Below are positions 1 to 8,589 of a stretch of DNA of 64,000 nucleotides, piece by piece. A model generated the notes under the pieces. It ran no database searches. It worked only from the letters and a program-made list of their open reading frames with translations, and had not been told where the DNA came from. The first letter of the stretch is position 1, and every line of letters begins with the position of its first letter. This DNA is from Pseudovibrio sp. Tun.PSC04-5.I4 (GTDB lineage: Bacteria > Pseudomonadota > Alphaproteobacteria > Rhizobiales > Stappiaceae): the NCBI RefSeq assembly GCF_900104145.1, contig NZ_FNLB01000006.1, forward strand, positions 1,013,001 through 1,077,000, in the 5' to 3' direction. Both the position numbers and the translations under genes were made by a program.

Positions 1-1
1 T

Positions 2-856
2 GAAAATCTGAAGGTGAAGGAAGCCACCATCCGCTTTGAGGATGTGTATTTTTATTATGACGAAGATCGCCCGATCCTCAAAGGTGTCAATTTCGAAGTT
101 CCAGCTGGAAGCACACTCGCGATTGTTGGCCCATCTGGTGCTGGCAAGTCTACCATCTCGCGTCTGTTGTTCAGGTTTTATGATGTAACATCAGGCCGTA
201 TCACCATTGATGGACGCGATGTTCGAGATGTCACACAGAAATCTCTTCGTAACAACATTGGCATGGTTCCGCAGGATACCGTTCTCTTTAATGACAATAT
301 TGGCTACAACATTCGCTATGGCCGGGTTGGTGCCAGTGATGAAGAAGTGAGAGAAGCAGCAAAACTGGCTCAGATCGACAGTTTCATTGAAGCGCTACCC
401 GGCGGCTACCAAAGTGAAGTTGGCGAGCGAGGTCTGAAACTCTCAGGCGGAGAAAAACAACGTGTCGCCATTGCGCGAACCATTTTGAAAAGCCCACCAA
501 TTCTCATTTTAGATGAGGCAACCTCTGCTTTGGATACACATACAGAGCAGGAAATTCAGTCTGCGCTGGATCTGGTGTCCAAGGACCGAACCACATTGGT
601 TATCGCACATAGGCTCTCAACGGTTGTGAATGCCGATCTGATCCTTGTGCTCAAAGCCGGGGAAGCTGTAGAGCAGGGCACTCATGCCGAATTGCTTGCT
701 AAAAACGGCCTTTATGCATCCATGTGGAACCGTCAGCGCGAAGTCAGCGAAGCGGAAGCGCGTCTTGCTGAAATTCGTGAAAACGACGAAGGGTTCATCT
801 CAAGGGGCAAAAGTGCTGAAGAAAGCGAAATCGAAGACCTAAACAAGAAAAAGTAG
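2..856 (+). CDS. ABC exporter of the Atm1/ABCB7 type, C-terminal ATPase part (5' truncated by window edge)
   Basis: Only the nucleotide-binding domain and C-terminal tail are visible; the frame is open to the left edge, so the membrane domain lies outside. Counting from the GTG at 14, Walker A (GPSGAGKST) is at about 39-47, the Q-loop glutamine at 87, the signature LSGGEKQR at 143-150, Walker B ending in DEATSALD at about 167-174, and the H-loop histidine at 199. The wording (RPILKGV, MVPQDTVLFND, NIRYGR, MWNRQRE) matches alphaproteobacterial Atm1-like exporters, which are linked to glutathione-conjugate or heavy-metal export in the inner membrane. The acidic-basic tail after MWNRQRE is normal for the group. 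It is followed by psd and pssA in the same direction. Substrate is an inference. Confidence 0.9.
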   Translation, partial: ENLKVKEATIRFEDVYFYYDEDRPILKGVNFEVPAGSTLAIVGPSGAGKSTISRLLFRFYDVTSGRITIDGRDVRDVTQKSLRNNIGMVPQDTVLFNDNIGYNIRYGRVGASDEEVREAAKLAQIDSFIEALPGGYQSEVGERGLKLSGGEKQRVAIARTILKSPPILILDEATSALDTHTEQEIQSALDLVSKDRTTLVIAHRLSTVVNADLILVLKAGEAVEQGTHAELLAKNGLYASMWNRQREVSEAEARLAEIRENDEGFISRGKSAEESEIEDLNKKK

Positions 857-1013
857 TGTGTTGAAGCCCGTGTAATGCGAGCAATCAGGGGAATCTCTGT
901 TTAAACTCGTTACACTTGCTTGCGCTGATCTCTTTGAGTTGCTCTATGGGCAGAAATTTAACGTCTGAGGGGTTCAATAGCTGAATCCCTCAACTTTAAC
1001 AAAGGTGGTAAAG

Positions 1014-1715
1014 ATGTCTCTGGCGGACACGATTTCCAAGACGCTGGTTCCTATTCATAAAGAAGGTCACCCGTTTATTGCGATTGCCGCTGTGCTAACC
1101 ATCATTCTGGGATGGTTCTGGTCGCCTCTATTCTGGATCGGCCTGTTCCTCACAGGATGGACTTGCTACTTTTTCCGCGACCCGCAACGCGTAACGCCAG
1201 TTAAAGAGGGACTAATTGTTTCCCCAGCAGATGGAACCGTCTGTCTTATGGGCGCTGTTATTCCTCCGCGTGAGCTGGACCTTGGCGATCAGCCTATGAT
1301 GCGTGTGTGTATCTTTATGAACGTATTCAATTGCCATGTGAACCGGGCCCCTATGTCTGGGCAGATTACTCGCATGGCTTATAAGGCCGGTAAATTCCTC
1401 AATGCAGAGCTGGACAAAGCGAGTGAGCATAATGAACGCAACGGTCTGATCATCGAAAACGATACCGCTCGTATTGGTGTTGTGCAAATTGCAGGCCTCG
1501 TAGCACGCCGTATTGTTTGTTTCGTCAAAGAAGGCGAAAACATCTCAGCTGGTGATCGGTTTGGCCTTATTCGCTTTGGCTCCCGATTAGATGTATATCT
1601 GCCACTGGGAACCAAACCACAGGTCGCACTTGGCCAGACCATGATTGCTGGTGAAAGCATTCTGGCAAATTTAAAAGATGAAGAAGCAGGCGACGTCGTT
1701 GCCCGCGTTTCTTAA
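1014..1715 (+). CDS. psd: Phosphatidylserine decarboxylase proenzyme
   Basis: Converts phosphatidylserine to phosphatidylethanolamine at the inner membrane. The 233-residue protein is the short (PSD-A) type. It has two hydrophobic stretches at about 21-54, the SPADG segment at 70-74, HVNRAP near 108-113, and the self-cleavage site FGS at 188-190, where Ser190 would become the pyruvoyl group. I start at ATG 1014 because AAAGGTGG lies six bases upstream; a GTG at 1005 in the same frame overlaps that site and is less likely. pssA begins 11 bases downstream, so the two consecutive steps of PE synthesis are probably co-transcribed. The family call is secure. Confidence 0.96.
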   Translation: MSLADTISKTLVPIHKEGHPFIAIAAVLTIILGWFWSPLFWIGLFLTGWTCYFFRDPQRVTPVKEGLIVSPADGTVCLMGAVIPPRELDLGDQPMMRVCIFMNVFNCHVNRAPMSGQITRMAYKAGKFLNAELDKASEHNERNGLIIENDTARIGVVQIAGLVARRIVCFVKEGENISAGDRFGLIRFGSRLDVYLPLGTKPQVALGQTMIAGESILANLKDEEAGDVVARVS

Positions 1716-1726
1716 GGTAGTATAGC

Positions 1727-2677
1727 GTGTCTAATCCATTTCCTCCCTATGAACCGGGCGGTCAATCTGAGAATGAGAAAAAGGGGACCATGCGAAAGCG
1801 TATACCTCTTCGCATTGTCTTGCCGAATGTTGTCACCTTGCTGGCATTGTGTTCAGGGCTAACTGCAATCCGTATGGCCATGGAGGATCGGTGGGATCTG
1901 GCAATCGCTGCGATTTTTCTGGCAGCCATTTTGGACGCCTTAGATGGCCGTGTCGCTCGCATGCTCAAAGGAACATCAAAGTTTGGCGCGGAATTGGATT
2001 CGCTTGCTGACTTTGTGAACTTTGGTGTTGCTCCGGGCATCATACTTTATGCATGGATGTTGGAAGATGCCAGCTCATTGGGTTGGATTGCAGCACTTCT
2101 GTTTTCCATCTGCATGGCACTGCGTCTGGCGCGATTTAACGTGGCGCTGGATGATCCGAATAAAGCTAAGTGGACCAACAAGTTCTTTACTGGTGTTCCT
2201 GCTCCCGCAGGCGCGCTAACGGTTCTGCTGCCTATCTATCTGGAACGTTTGGGTGTGCCGCATTGGAACGAGTTGGCTTTGCCCGTTGCGCTTTACACCA
2301 TGTTTATTGGCCTGTTGATGGTGAGTCAGCTGCCGACATATTCCGGTAAACAGGTTGGAACGCATATCCGCCGCGAATGGGTGTTGCCACTCTTTGTCAT
2401 TGCGGTTGGCATTGTGGCCCTTGGTGCAAGCTACCCGTTTGAATGTCTTGCCTTTATCAGTACCGGCTACTTGGCATCTATCCCGTTTGCATGGCGGTCA
2501 CATCGCGCCCATTGTAAGGCCGAGAAAGGATCCCATGCTGATTGTGATGTTGTCAGCACGGTTATTGAAGAGGAAAGCCTCTCTGAAACTGGCGGATCTC
2601 ATAAGGCCAATCTGGAAAACCTAGATAAAGCCGGTGTGCCAGATAAACAAAAGCCTGCCAGCCAAGACAAAGACTAA
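1727..2677 (+). CDS. pssA: CDP-diacylglycerol-serine O-phosphatidyltransferase
   Basis: Makes phosphatidylserine from CDP-diacylglycerol and serine, the step before Psd. The CDP-alcohol phosphotransferase motif D-x2-DG-x2-AR-x8-G-x3-D-x3-D is visible at residues 70-95 (D70, D73, G74, D91, D95), followed by several hydrophobic helices to about residue 255. The last 60 residues are hydrophilic and charged, a tail that varies between species. The GTG at 1727 has AGGTAG a few bases upstream; ATG 1790, just before RKRIPLR, also follows a purine-rich AAAAAGGGG and is a possible alternative. A clear terminator follows at 2701. It forms a two-gene unit with psd. Confidence 0.95.
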   Translation: MSNPFPPYEPGGQSENEKKGTMRKRIPLRIVLPNVVTLLALCSGLTAIRMAMEDRWDLAIAAIFLAAILDALDGRVARMLKGTSKFGAELDSLADFVNFGVAPGIILYAWMLEDASSLGWIAALLFSICMALRLARFNVALDDPNKAKWTNKFFTGVPAPAGALTVLLPIYLERLGVPHWNELALPVALYTMFIGLLMVSQLPTYSGKQVGTHIRREWVLPLFVIAVGIVALGASYPFECLAFISTGYLASIPFAWRSHRAHCKAEKGSHADCDVVSTVIEEESLSETGGSHKANLENLDKAGVPDKQKPASQDKD

Positions 2678-2700
2678 GTATCCTGTAGGTGATTATCTAA

Positions 2701-2732
2701 AGGGCCGTGGTTTGTACCATGGCCCTTTTTTG
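2701..2732 (+). terminator. Rho-independent terminator after pssA
   Basis: AGGGCCGTGG (2701-2710) pairs with CCATGGCCCT (2717-2726), with one G-U pair and a six-base loop, followed by six T. It closes the psd-pssA unit just before the heptamer array. Confidence 0.9.
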
Positions 2733-2758
2733 TTGACCTTCGCATGAGGAGGAGGCAA

Positions 2759-2940
2759 CCCAGCTCCCAGCTCCCAGCTCCCAGCTCCCAGCTCCCAGCT
2801 CCCAGCTCCCAGCTCCCAGCTCCCAGCTCCCAGCTCCCAGCTCCCAGCTCCCAGCTCCCAGCTCCCAGCTCCCAGCTCCCAGCTCCCAGCTCCCAGCTCC
2901 CAGCTCCCAGCTCCCAGCTCCCAGCTCCCAGCTCCCAGCT
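2759..2940. repeat. Perfect heptanucleotide tandem array, 26 copies of CCCAGCT
   Basis: The 182 bases are exactly 26 uninterrupted copies of the 7-mer CCCAGCT with no mismatch. Because 7 is not a multiple of 3, all frames cycle and stay open on both strands, giving repetitive peptides (SSQLPAP on plus, GAGSWEL on minus). These are by-products of the repeat, not genes. The minus strand has 26 GGG tracts separated by the four bases AGCT, which fits the classical G-quadruplex pattern many times over. The array lies between convergent pssA and the RND operon and is flanked by a terminator on each side. Perfect copies suggest recent expansion by slippage. Confidence 0.97.
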
Positions 2941-2961
2941 TCATTGAGTTGCTATAACCAC

Positions 2962-2988
2962 AAAAAAGGGCTGCATGAGCAGCCCTTT
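2962..2988 (-). terminator. Rho-independent terminator of the PadR-MFP-RND operon
   Basis: AAAGGGCTGC (2965-2974) and GCAGCCCTTT (2979-2988) form a perfect 10-base stem with loop ATGA. Read on the minus strand the stem is followed by a T run (A run at 2962-2967). It sits 28 bases past the RND stop codon and could also work for plus-strand transcripts. Confidence 0.9.
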
Positions 2989-3016
2989 GATTGTTTTTCC
3001 GGCTTATGTGCAAGGC

Positions 3017-6000
3017 TTATTCAGCTGCTTCAGAAACCTTCTTGATAGCATCTACCGGCTCATTGTCCTCAAACATTGGTTCCTTCAGATCGGCTAGGCC
3101 GCTTGCACCTGCATACTGATCGTTTGAATTACGCATAGTCCACCAGTGCATAATCGCTCGCCCAAGAGTGGAAAGATGCAGCGGCATGACCAGCGAGATC
3201 GGTATCACGATAAGGGTCAGCAATGTCGAGAAGGCGAGGCCGGAGATAACCGCTGTTGAAAGCTGTACCCACCAACTTGCCGTCACGCTACCGAATGTTG
3301 TGACCTGATTGGCAAAATCAAAACTGATCTGCGTTGCCATTGGAATGAGGCCCGCAATTGTCGTGATCGTTGTCAGCATCACTGGGCGAACACGCTGCGC
3401 ACTGGTTCTGAGCGCCGCATCAATCGGATCTTGTCCATCCTCTCTGAAGCGGTTGTAAGTATCGATGAGAACGATAGCATTGTTCACCACAATACCTGCC
3501 AGTGCCACAATGCCCGTACCAGTCATGATGATAGAGAACTTCTGTCCTGTAACAATCATACCCAGCAACACACCAAAGACGCTCATCACCACAGTCGAGA
3601 GGGTCAGGAAGCTTTGATAAAAGCTGTTGTACTGGGTGAGCAAAATGATGAACATTAAGAACAGAGCGCCAATCAGTGCCTTCATCAGGAAGGCTTGTGA
3701 TTTGGCTTGTTCTTCATTCGCACCGCGGAACTTGTAGAACACCCCATCAGGCCATGTCTGTGCGTCCAACCATTGTTTAATTTCCTTTTCCTTCTCGGTG
3801 ATAAGGAAATCGTCCTGATTAACCCCTGCTTTTACATCCAGTGAAAACTGTCCGTCACGACGCGTAATGCTGGCTACTTTTTGCTTTGGAGTCCGTTTCA
3901 TAAAGTTGGAAAGGGGAACCAGACCAAGGGGTGTCTGAAGTCTAAGTTCTTCGAACTTATCAAGAGTACGTTCTCGCTTTGGAAGGCGAACACGGATATC
4001 AACTTCATCCTCAGAGTCTGACGGGCGGTAGTCCCCAATCAAAACACCATTGGTAACCAGCTGAACCATAGCCCCAACAGCAGCAATATCAGCTTTATAA
4101 CGAGCTGCTTTTTCGCGGTCGATAGTGAGCTCCCAATCAATACCCGGGATAGGACGGCTATCCTCCTGGTCGCGAAGACCTTCAACTGTATCCAAGTAAT
4201 CTCGAATACGCGTAGTTGCAGCGACAGCAGCATCATAATCATTTGAGCTGATCTGAAGTTGAATGTCTTTACCTGTTGGTGGGCCGCCTTCAACCTTTCT
4301 GGATTCGGTTTTAATACCCGGTAACAGAGACGTTTTTGCGCGGATGCTGTTGAAAATATCCTGCGCAGGAAGACGACAGCAGAAGTCGGCAAACTCAATG
4401 TCGATGGAACCGATTAGATCAGCTGGAGCATTGTTGCCGCCGCCGCCACGGACACCTGCCGGGAAAGCTCTGGTAACTACATTCTGAATGCCCGGTTCGG
4501 TAAGGATGATCGCATCAACCTTTTGAACCAGCAAGAGAGCCTCGTTCGCAGACATGTTACCGCGTGCAGTCACATAAAACCGACCAGACTCAGGCTCTTC
4601 GTCGATGAAGAATTGAGTACCAGCGTTGTTGGCCATAAAACTGAACAAAATCACACCACAGATAATCACCATGGTTACGATTGTCAGGACACCAGCCCAC
4701 CATTTGCGGACGAGCACTTCCAGAATACCTATGTAAACTCGAGTGATCCCCGTAAGTTTTGAGACTTCAAACCGACCAGCAGCAGAAAAAACTTTTGCAG
4801 CTGCTATCTCTTCAGTTTTGCGACGCTCAGCGCGTGCACGCGAATAGTTGAGGATCGGCCTGAAAAGTTTCAGGGCCGGGAAAAAGGCTGCAAAAAAGAC
4901 AACAAGCCCGACAAGCTTGGACAAAGCTCCCAGAATAGCCACGAGGGGTGTGAGGGAAGAAGCGATTACGGCCAGTATTAGTGCCGTAAGACCAGCAAGA
5001 ATGTACTCTCCATATTTGCCAAACATCGCAAACACATAAGCCAAAATGCCGCCGGTAACCGGTAAAAACACCATAGCCGTCAGGAGCGAACCCGACAGAA
5101 TGATGATCACCATGATCGGCAAATAACTCATAAATTCGCCAGGAACACCGGGCCACATCAACATAGGCAGGAACGCTGCAAGAGTTGTCGCGGTAGACGA
5201 AACGATCGGCCAGAACATGAGCTTTGCAGCACGGATATATGCATCCCGTGGAGGCATGCCTTCGGCAGCCTTACGGTCAGCATACTCAACCATAACAATA
5301 GCACCATCAACCAGCATGCCGACGGTTAACACAAGACCGAACATAACCATCGTATTCACGGTCATGCCAAGACTGGTCAACGTAAGGAAGCCCAGCATAA
5401 AGGATGTCGGGATAGCTAGACCAACCAGTATGGCTGATCGCAGACCAAGTGCGGCAATGACAACGACCATAACGAGAAAAATTGCCGTCATGATGGAAGA
5501 TTCAAGAGAGCTCAAGGTCTGGAAAATATTATCGGACTCATCCAGCATGTAGCTGACTGAGATCGTGCTCGGTAAATCCTTTGTAACTTCCTCTACCGTG
5601 GCGCGAACAGCTGCGTTGTTCTCGATAATATTTTCGCCAATGCGCTTAATTACATCCAGAGAAATGGCAGGTTGGCCATTCACCAATGTAAAAGTGCTTG
5701 GGTCTTTGAAAGTCCGTTTGATGGTTGCCACATCGCCAAGAGTGACAACACCTTCACCAAACTGTTTCACGGGCAACGAATACACATCATCGGCACCAAG
5801 AATGAGGCCGGGAACCTTGATGTTAAAACGACCTGCGCCGCCATCAATGAAACCAGCAGGAATGAGCTGGTTGTTCATTCTCAATGCATTGATCAACTCA
5901 CTCTGGCTGATGGAATAGCTTTCCATCTTGAGCGTATCAATAACGACTTCCATCAACTCTTCGCGCTGACCGGTAAGCTCCACTTCTTTGACCGAAGCAA

Positions 6001-6499
6001 TGGCCTCAATGGAATCTTTCAGACGCTGAGAAATCTTATAGAGAGTCCGTTCAGGAACATCGCCGGCAAGTGCGATTGTTATGGTTGGCTGAAGCGCCAT
6101 ATTGAAGGAGCTTACAGAAGGTTCGTTGGCGTCAGATGGAATTTTCGCCTTTGCCGTATCAACTTTTTCACGAACGTCCGTGAGGGCTTTGTCCTTATCA
6201 ATACTGATATCAAACTCAAGCAAAATACCCACGTGGCCTTCAGAGGCAACTGTGGTGATCTCCTTGAGGCCTTCAAGCCCGCGAAGCTCAGTTTCCATTG
6301 GCTGGCCGATAAGGCGTGCGCCATCTTCAGGAGAAATACCTGACTGACCGATGGAAACATAAAATACCGGAACGTCAATATCTGGAGCGGCTTCTTTAGG
6401 AATGGCGATGTAGGACATAATGCCCGCAATCACCATGAAGACCATGAGAATGAAAACTGTTTTAGGGCGCTGAAGCACCCCTTCCAGCATAGATATCAT
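3017..6499 (-). CDS. RND efflux transporter permease, long variant with inserted membrane segments
   Basis: An 1160-residue RND (AcrB/MexB superfamily) inner membrane pump, longer than the usual 1020-1050. TM1 is near 13-33, the first porter domain follows, and the first TM cluster starts near 335. Between the end of that cluster (about residue 490) and the TM7 equivalent (about 605) lies an insert of roughly 100 residues that holds two further hydrophobic stretches and a charged RARAERRKTEE segment. The TM4 pair that is DD in AcrB reads VDG here (GMLVDGAIVMVE), and the TM10 lysine position reads GIVVNNAIVLID. Both variants are known in less studied RND groups, so coupling residues may differ. 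The start codon overlaps the adaptor stop as ATGA. No outer-membrane channel gene is nearby. Substrate unknown. Confidence 0.93.
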   Translation of the reverse strand: MISMLEGVLQRPKTVFILMVFMVIAGIMSYIAIPKEAAPDIDVPVFYVSIGQSGISPEDGARLIGQPMETELRGLEGLKEITTVASEGHVGILLEFDISIDKDKALTDVREKVDTAKAKIPSDANEPSVSSFNMALQPTITIALAGDVPERTLYKISQRLKDSIEAIASVKEVELTGQREELMEVVIDTLKMESYSISQSELINALRMNNQLIPAGFIDGGAGRFNIKVPGLILGADDVYSLPVKQFGEGVVTLGDVATIKRTFKDPSTFTLVNGQPAISLDVIKRIGENIIENNAAVRATVEEVTKDLPSTISVSYMLDESDNIFQTLSSLESSIMTAIFLVMVVVIAALGLRSAILVGLAIPTSFMLGFLTLTSLGMTVNTMVMFGLVLTVGMLVDGAIVMVEYADRKAAEGMPPRDAYIRAAKLMFWPIVSSTATTLAAFLPMLMWPGVPGEFMSYLPIMVIIILSGSLLTAMVFLPVTGGILAYVFAMFGKYGEYILAGLTALILAVIASSLTPLVAILGALSKLVGLVVFFAAFFPALKLFRPILNYSRARAERRKTEEIAAAKVFSAAGRFEVSKLTGITRVYIGILEVLVRKWWAGVLTIVTMVIICGVILFSFMANNAGTQFFIDEEPESGRFYVTARGNMSANEALLLVQKVDAIILTEPGIQNVVTRAFPAGVRGGGGNNAPADLIGSIDIEFADFCCRLPAQDIFNSIRAKTSLLPGIKTESRKVEGGPPTGKDIQLQISSNDYDAAVAATTRIRDYLDTVEGLRDQEDSRPIPGIDWELTIDREKAARYKADIAAVGAMVQLVTNGVLIGDYRPSDSEDEVDIRVRLPKRERTLDKFEELRLQTPLGLVPLSNFMKRTPKQKVASITRRDGQFSLDVKAGVNQDDFLITEKEKEIKQWLDAQTWPDGVFYKFRGANEEQAKSQAFLMKALIGALFLMFIILLTQYNSFYQSFLTLSTVVMSVFGVLLGMIVTGQKFSIIMTGTGIVALAGIVVNNAIVLIDTYNRFREDGQDPIDAALRTSAQRVRPVMLTTITTIAGLIPMATQISFDFANQVTTFGSVTASWWVQLSTAVISGLAFSTLLTLIVIPISLVMPLHLSTLGRAIMHWWTMRNSNDQYAGASGLADLKEPMFEDNEPVDAIKKVSEAAE

Positions 6500-7599
6500 T
6501 GTGAAATCTCCACGGTCTCAAAAACGGGCTGTACAATCCGTCCTTCGCTTACAAAATCCTGCCCGACTGTAATAACAGTCACTTCTTCCGGGAGGCCTTT
6601 AAGCCAGACACCCTGTGTATCTCCGCCAATAATCTCAATAGGGTAGAAGATAACTTTGTTGTCAGCATCAACACCGCGAAGACCAATGTTGCCATTGTCT
6701 GCCAGTGTCAAAATACCTGGAGAAAGGAAGTGCGCCAGCTCATCAGTGAGGCGAAGCTGCGTGCGAGTTGTGACGCCATCTCTGAGCTCGAAGTCAGGGT
6801 TTGGCAGTTCAACTTCAACACGGAAGGTACGGGTGTTAGGATCTGCAGAGCTGGCAATATAGCTCACTTTGCCTTCCACATTCTGGCCCGTAACGAGAGA
6901 AACCTCAGCGCTTTGACCAAGCTTAACAGATTGAATGTTAGATTCAGAAACAGCACCAATAGCAAGCATTGGATCAGGAGCCATGATCGTAGCACAAGCC
7001 TTGCCTATACCTAGCATGGCGCCGACTTCAGTCAGAGGCGTTTCAATGATGCCATCAATTGGAGCGCGAATATTTGTACGATCCAATTCGATCTCTGCTT
7101 CCTGCAATTGCGCTTTGGCAGCATCTCTTGCAGCTTTAAATCCTACAACACGGTTCGTTGCGGAAAAGCCCTTGTTGTTCAGCTTATTAGCGGCTTCATA
7201 GTCAATGTTTGCCTGAGCCAGAGCTGCATTTGCCTGCAAAACGCGCGCTTCTCTTGCGCCGCGTTCAATAGAGCAGAGCAAGTCGCCTTTACGTACAAAC
7301 ATGCCTTCACTCACAGGGCGTTTAAGAATAACGCCCGAAGTTTCAGCATGAACCTCAACACGGGTATCAGCCTGTGTGCGACCGCGCATTTCCAAATATG
7401 GAGTGCGCATGGTTGCTTTGAATGTTTTAACCTGAACAGCAAAAGGAACAGAGCCTTTTTCTTTTAACCGTTCTGCTGGCGGTGGTGTGCCATCATCACC
7501 ATTGCTCTGACCCATCACAACAGATGTGCCGGTCGCCATCCAGAAACCGATTCCGGCTGTAAGCCCCAATGCCAGAATATGTGAAAATCGAATTGCCAT
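6496..7599 (-). CDS. RND efflux periplasmic adaptor subunit (HlyD/MFP family)
   Basis: Membrane fusion protein linking the RND pump to an outer-membrane channel. The N-terminus is an uncleaved anchor or signal segment (MAIRFSHILALGLTAGIGFW). It is followed by the first half of a lipoyl/barrel-sandwich domain (VEVHAETSGVI...GMFVRKGDLL), an alpha-helical hairpin at about 120-175, the second half (RTNIRAPIDGIIE), and a beta-barrel domain. I place the start at ATG 7599, preceded by GGAGAG; a longer in-frame reading would run 50 bases into the PadR gene. It is 367 residues, normal for the family. Stop and RND start overlap by four bases, implying translational coupling. Confidence 0.93.
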   Translation of the reverse strand: MAIRFSHILALGLTAGIGFWMATGTSVVMGQSNGDDGTPPPAERLKEKGSVPFAVQVKTFKATMRTPYLEMRGRTQADTRVEVHAETSGVILKRPVSEGMFVRKGDLLCSIERGAREARVLQANAALAQANIDYEAANKLNNKGFSATNRVVGFKAARDAAKAQLQEAEIELDRTNIRAPIDGIIETPLTEVGAMLGIGKACATIMAPDPMLAIGAVSESNIQSVKLGQSAEVSLVTGQNVEGKVSYIASSADPNTRTFRVEVELPNPDFELRDGVTTRTQLRLTDELAHFLSPGILTLADNGNIGLRGVDADNKVIFYPIEIIGGDTQGVWLKGLPEEVTVITVGQDFVSEGRIVQPVFETVEISQ

Positions 7600-7624
7600 T
7601 TTTCTCTCCGCCGATTTTGGGCGT

Positions 7625-8173
7625 CTATTCAGCAGCTTGAATATGGGAGGTGCGTTCACTTGCAACGCGCTCAAGTTTGCTTCGGTTCATTTTTAAAAAA
7701 TTTAAGGATGCACTGAGTGTGGCTACGCCATAATCCATGGTCCATGCGGTGGCTGGATCACAACATTGCTCGAGTTGTACCTTCAAGGCCCCAATCTTGA
7801 ATTCCAGATGTTCCACGCGGAGGTCGATTTCTCTTGAGATGAAATCAGCTCCTACCCATTTGCAATAACGGGCAAGAAGCAGGAACGGTGATCTAAACAG
7901 ATCTTCAACGGGGGTCTGCGAAAGCTCTTCAACGAAAGCATCACGCCCGGTTTGTGTGATTGAATAGATCTTTCGGGAAGGTTTTCCAGGTGAGGTTTCT
8001 TCTCGCCAAGTGACAAGCCCTTCCTGTTCCATTTTAGCGAGCGATGGGTAAATTGACCCGTAGCTTGCCTCAATGTAATGGCTGAAGTGCCCTTCTTGAG
8101 CTGTCTTGCGAATTTCGTATCCAGTGGCATCCCCGCTGGACAATATGGCAAGACAAAATTTTCGCGTGCTCAT
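7625..8173 (-). CDS. PadR-family transcriptional regulator
   Basis: A 182-residue regulator with the PadR winged helix at about 5-80 (ATGYEIRK, YGSIYPSLAKMEQEGLVTWR, RKIYSITQTGRDAF) and a helical C-terminal dimer domain (Vir_act_alpha_C type). It is the first gene of the adaptor-RND operon, 25 bases upstream of the adaptor, which is the usual layout for a local repressor of a multidrug pump. Autoregulation through the AT-rich repeats at about 8284-8307 is an inference. The ligand is not predictable from sequence. Confidence 0.93.
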   Translation of the reverse strand: MSTRKFCLAILSSGDATGYEIRKTAQEGHFSHYIEASYGSIYPSLAKMEQEGLVTWREETSPGKPSRKIYSITQTGRDAFVEELSQTPVEDLFRSPFLLLARYCKWVGADFISREIDLRVEHLEFKIGALKVQLEQCCDPATAWTMDYGVATLSASLNFLKMNRSKLERVASERTSHIQAAE

Positions 8174-8589
8174 TATTCACCACATGGCGTTGAGAGTAAA
8201 AAGTAAAAGTGAATTCCGAAATTCAGCTAAGATGCTGAATTTAATTGTTTTTTATCGAGATGAGGCAAAAGTATAATCTTTCCCGATATATATCCGCTCG
8301 ATATATAAACTTATTTACTTAAACTTTGAAAAGCTGTCAAACGTAGAATTGTAACAAGGTGCGCTACGTCATCTCCCTTTCTACTCAAATTGTTTAAGAC
8401 CAAAGAGATTTCAATAGGCCTCCATCAAATTTAGTAAAAAGGCTGTCATTTAATATGTTGTGCATCACAAGTTGCGTGATTTACGTTCTGTTTTTCCCGG
8501 TTATGCGCTGGATTTCGCACAATTCCACTTGTTTTGTCTTGCTGTTTTGAGGTGAACTGCCTGGGACTAATGTCTATTAAGGTATTTCA
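8174..8589. other. Intergenic region between padR operon and puuE
   Basis: 416 bases without a convincing gene. It must hold the divergent promoters for the PadR operon (minus) and puuE (plus). The left part is AT-rich with the CGATATATA repeats described separately. I see no hairpin terminator or RNA gene. Confidence 0.7.
8284..8307. promoter_or_regulatory. Possible PadR operator: CGATATATA direct repeat
   Basis: CGATATATA occurs at 8284-8292 and again at 8299-8307, start to start 15 bases; the first copy is part of the palindrome GATATATATC (8285-8294). The position, about 110 bases upstream of the PadR start codon, fits an operator for a self-regulating PadR protein. Only the repeat is seen; the function is inferred. 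Confidence 0.4.

Noticed and set aside
1727..2677. A later start (ATG 1790) for pssA as the definite start
   Set aside because: It has a purine-rich upstream stretch but too close to the ATG; kept as alternative only.
2759..2940. CRISPR array
   Set aside because: The units are 7 bases long and contiguous, with no spacers and no cas genes nearby.
2693..3013. Open frames on both strands through the heptamer array (SSQLPAP and GAGSWEL repeat peptides)
   Set aside because: A 7-base repeat without stop codons keeps all frames open; there is no ribosome site or non-repeat protein sequence, and the frames run through two terminators.
5672..6343. Long plus-strand frame (223 codons) inside the RND gene
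   Set aside because: Antisense shadow of a strongly conserved transporter gene; the composition is not protein-like.
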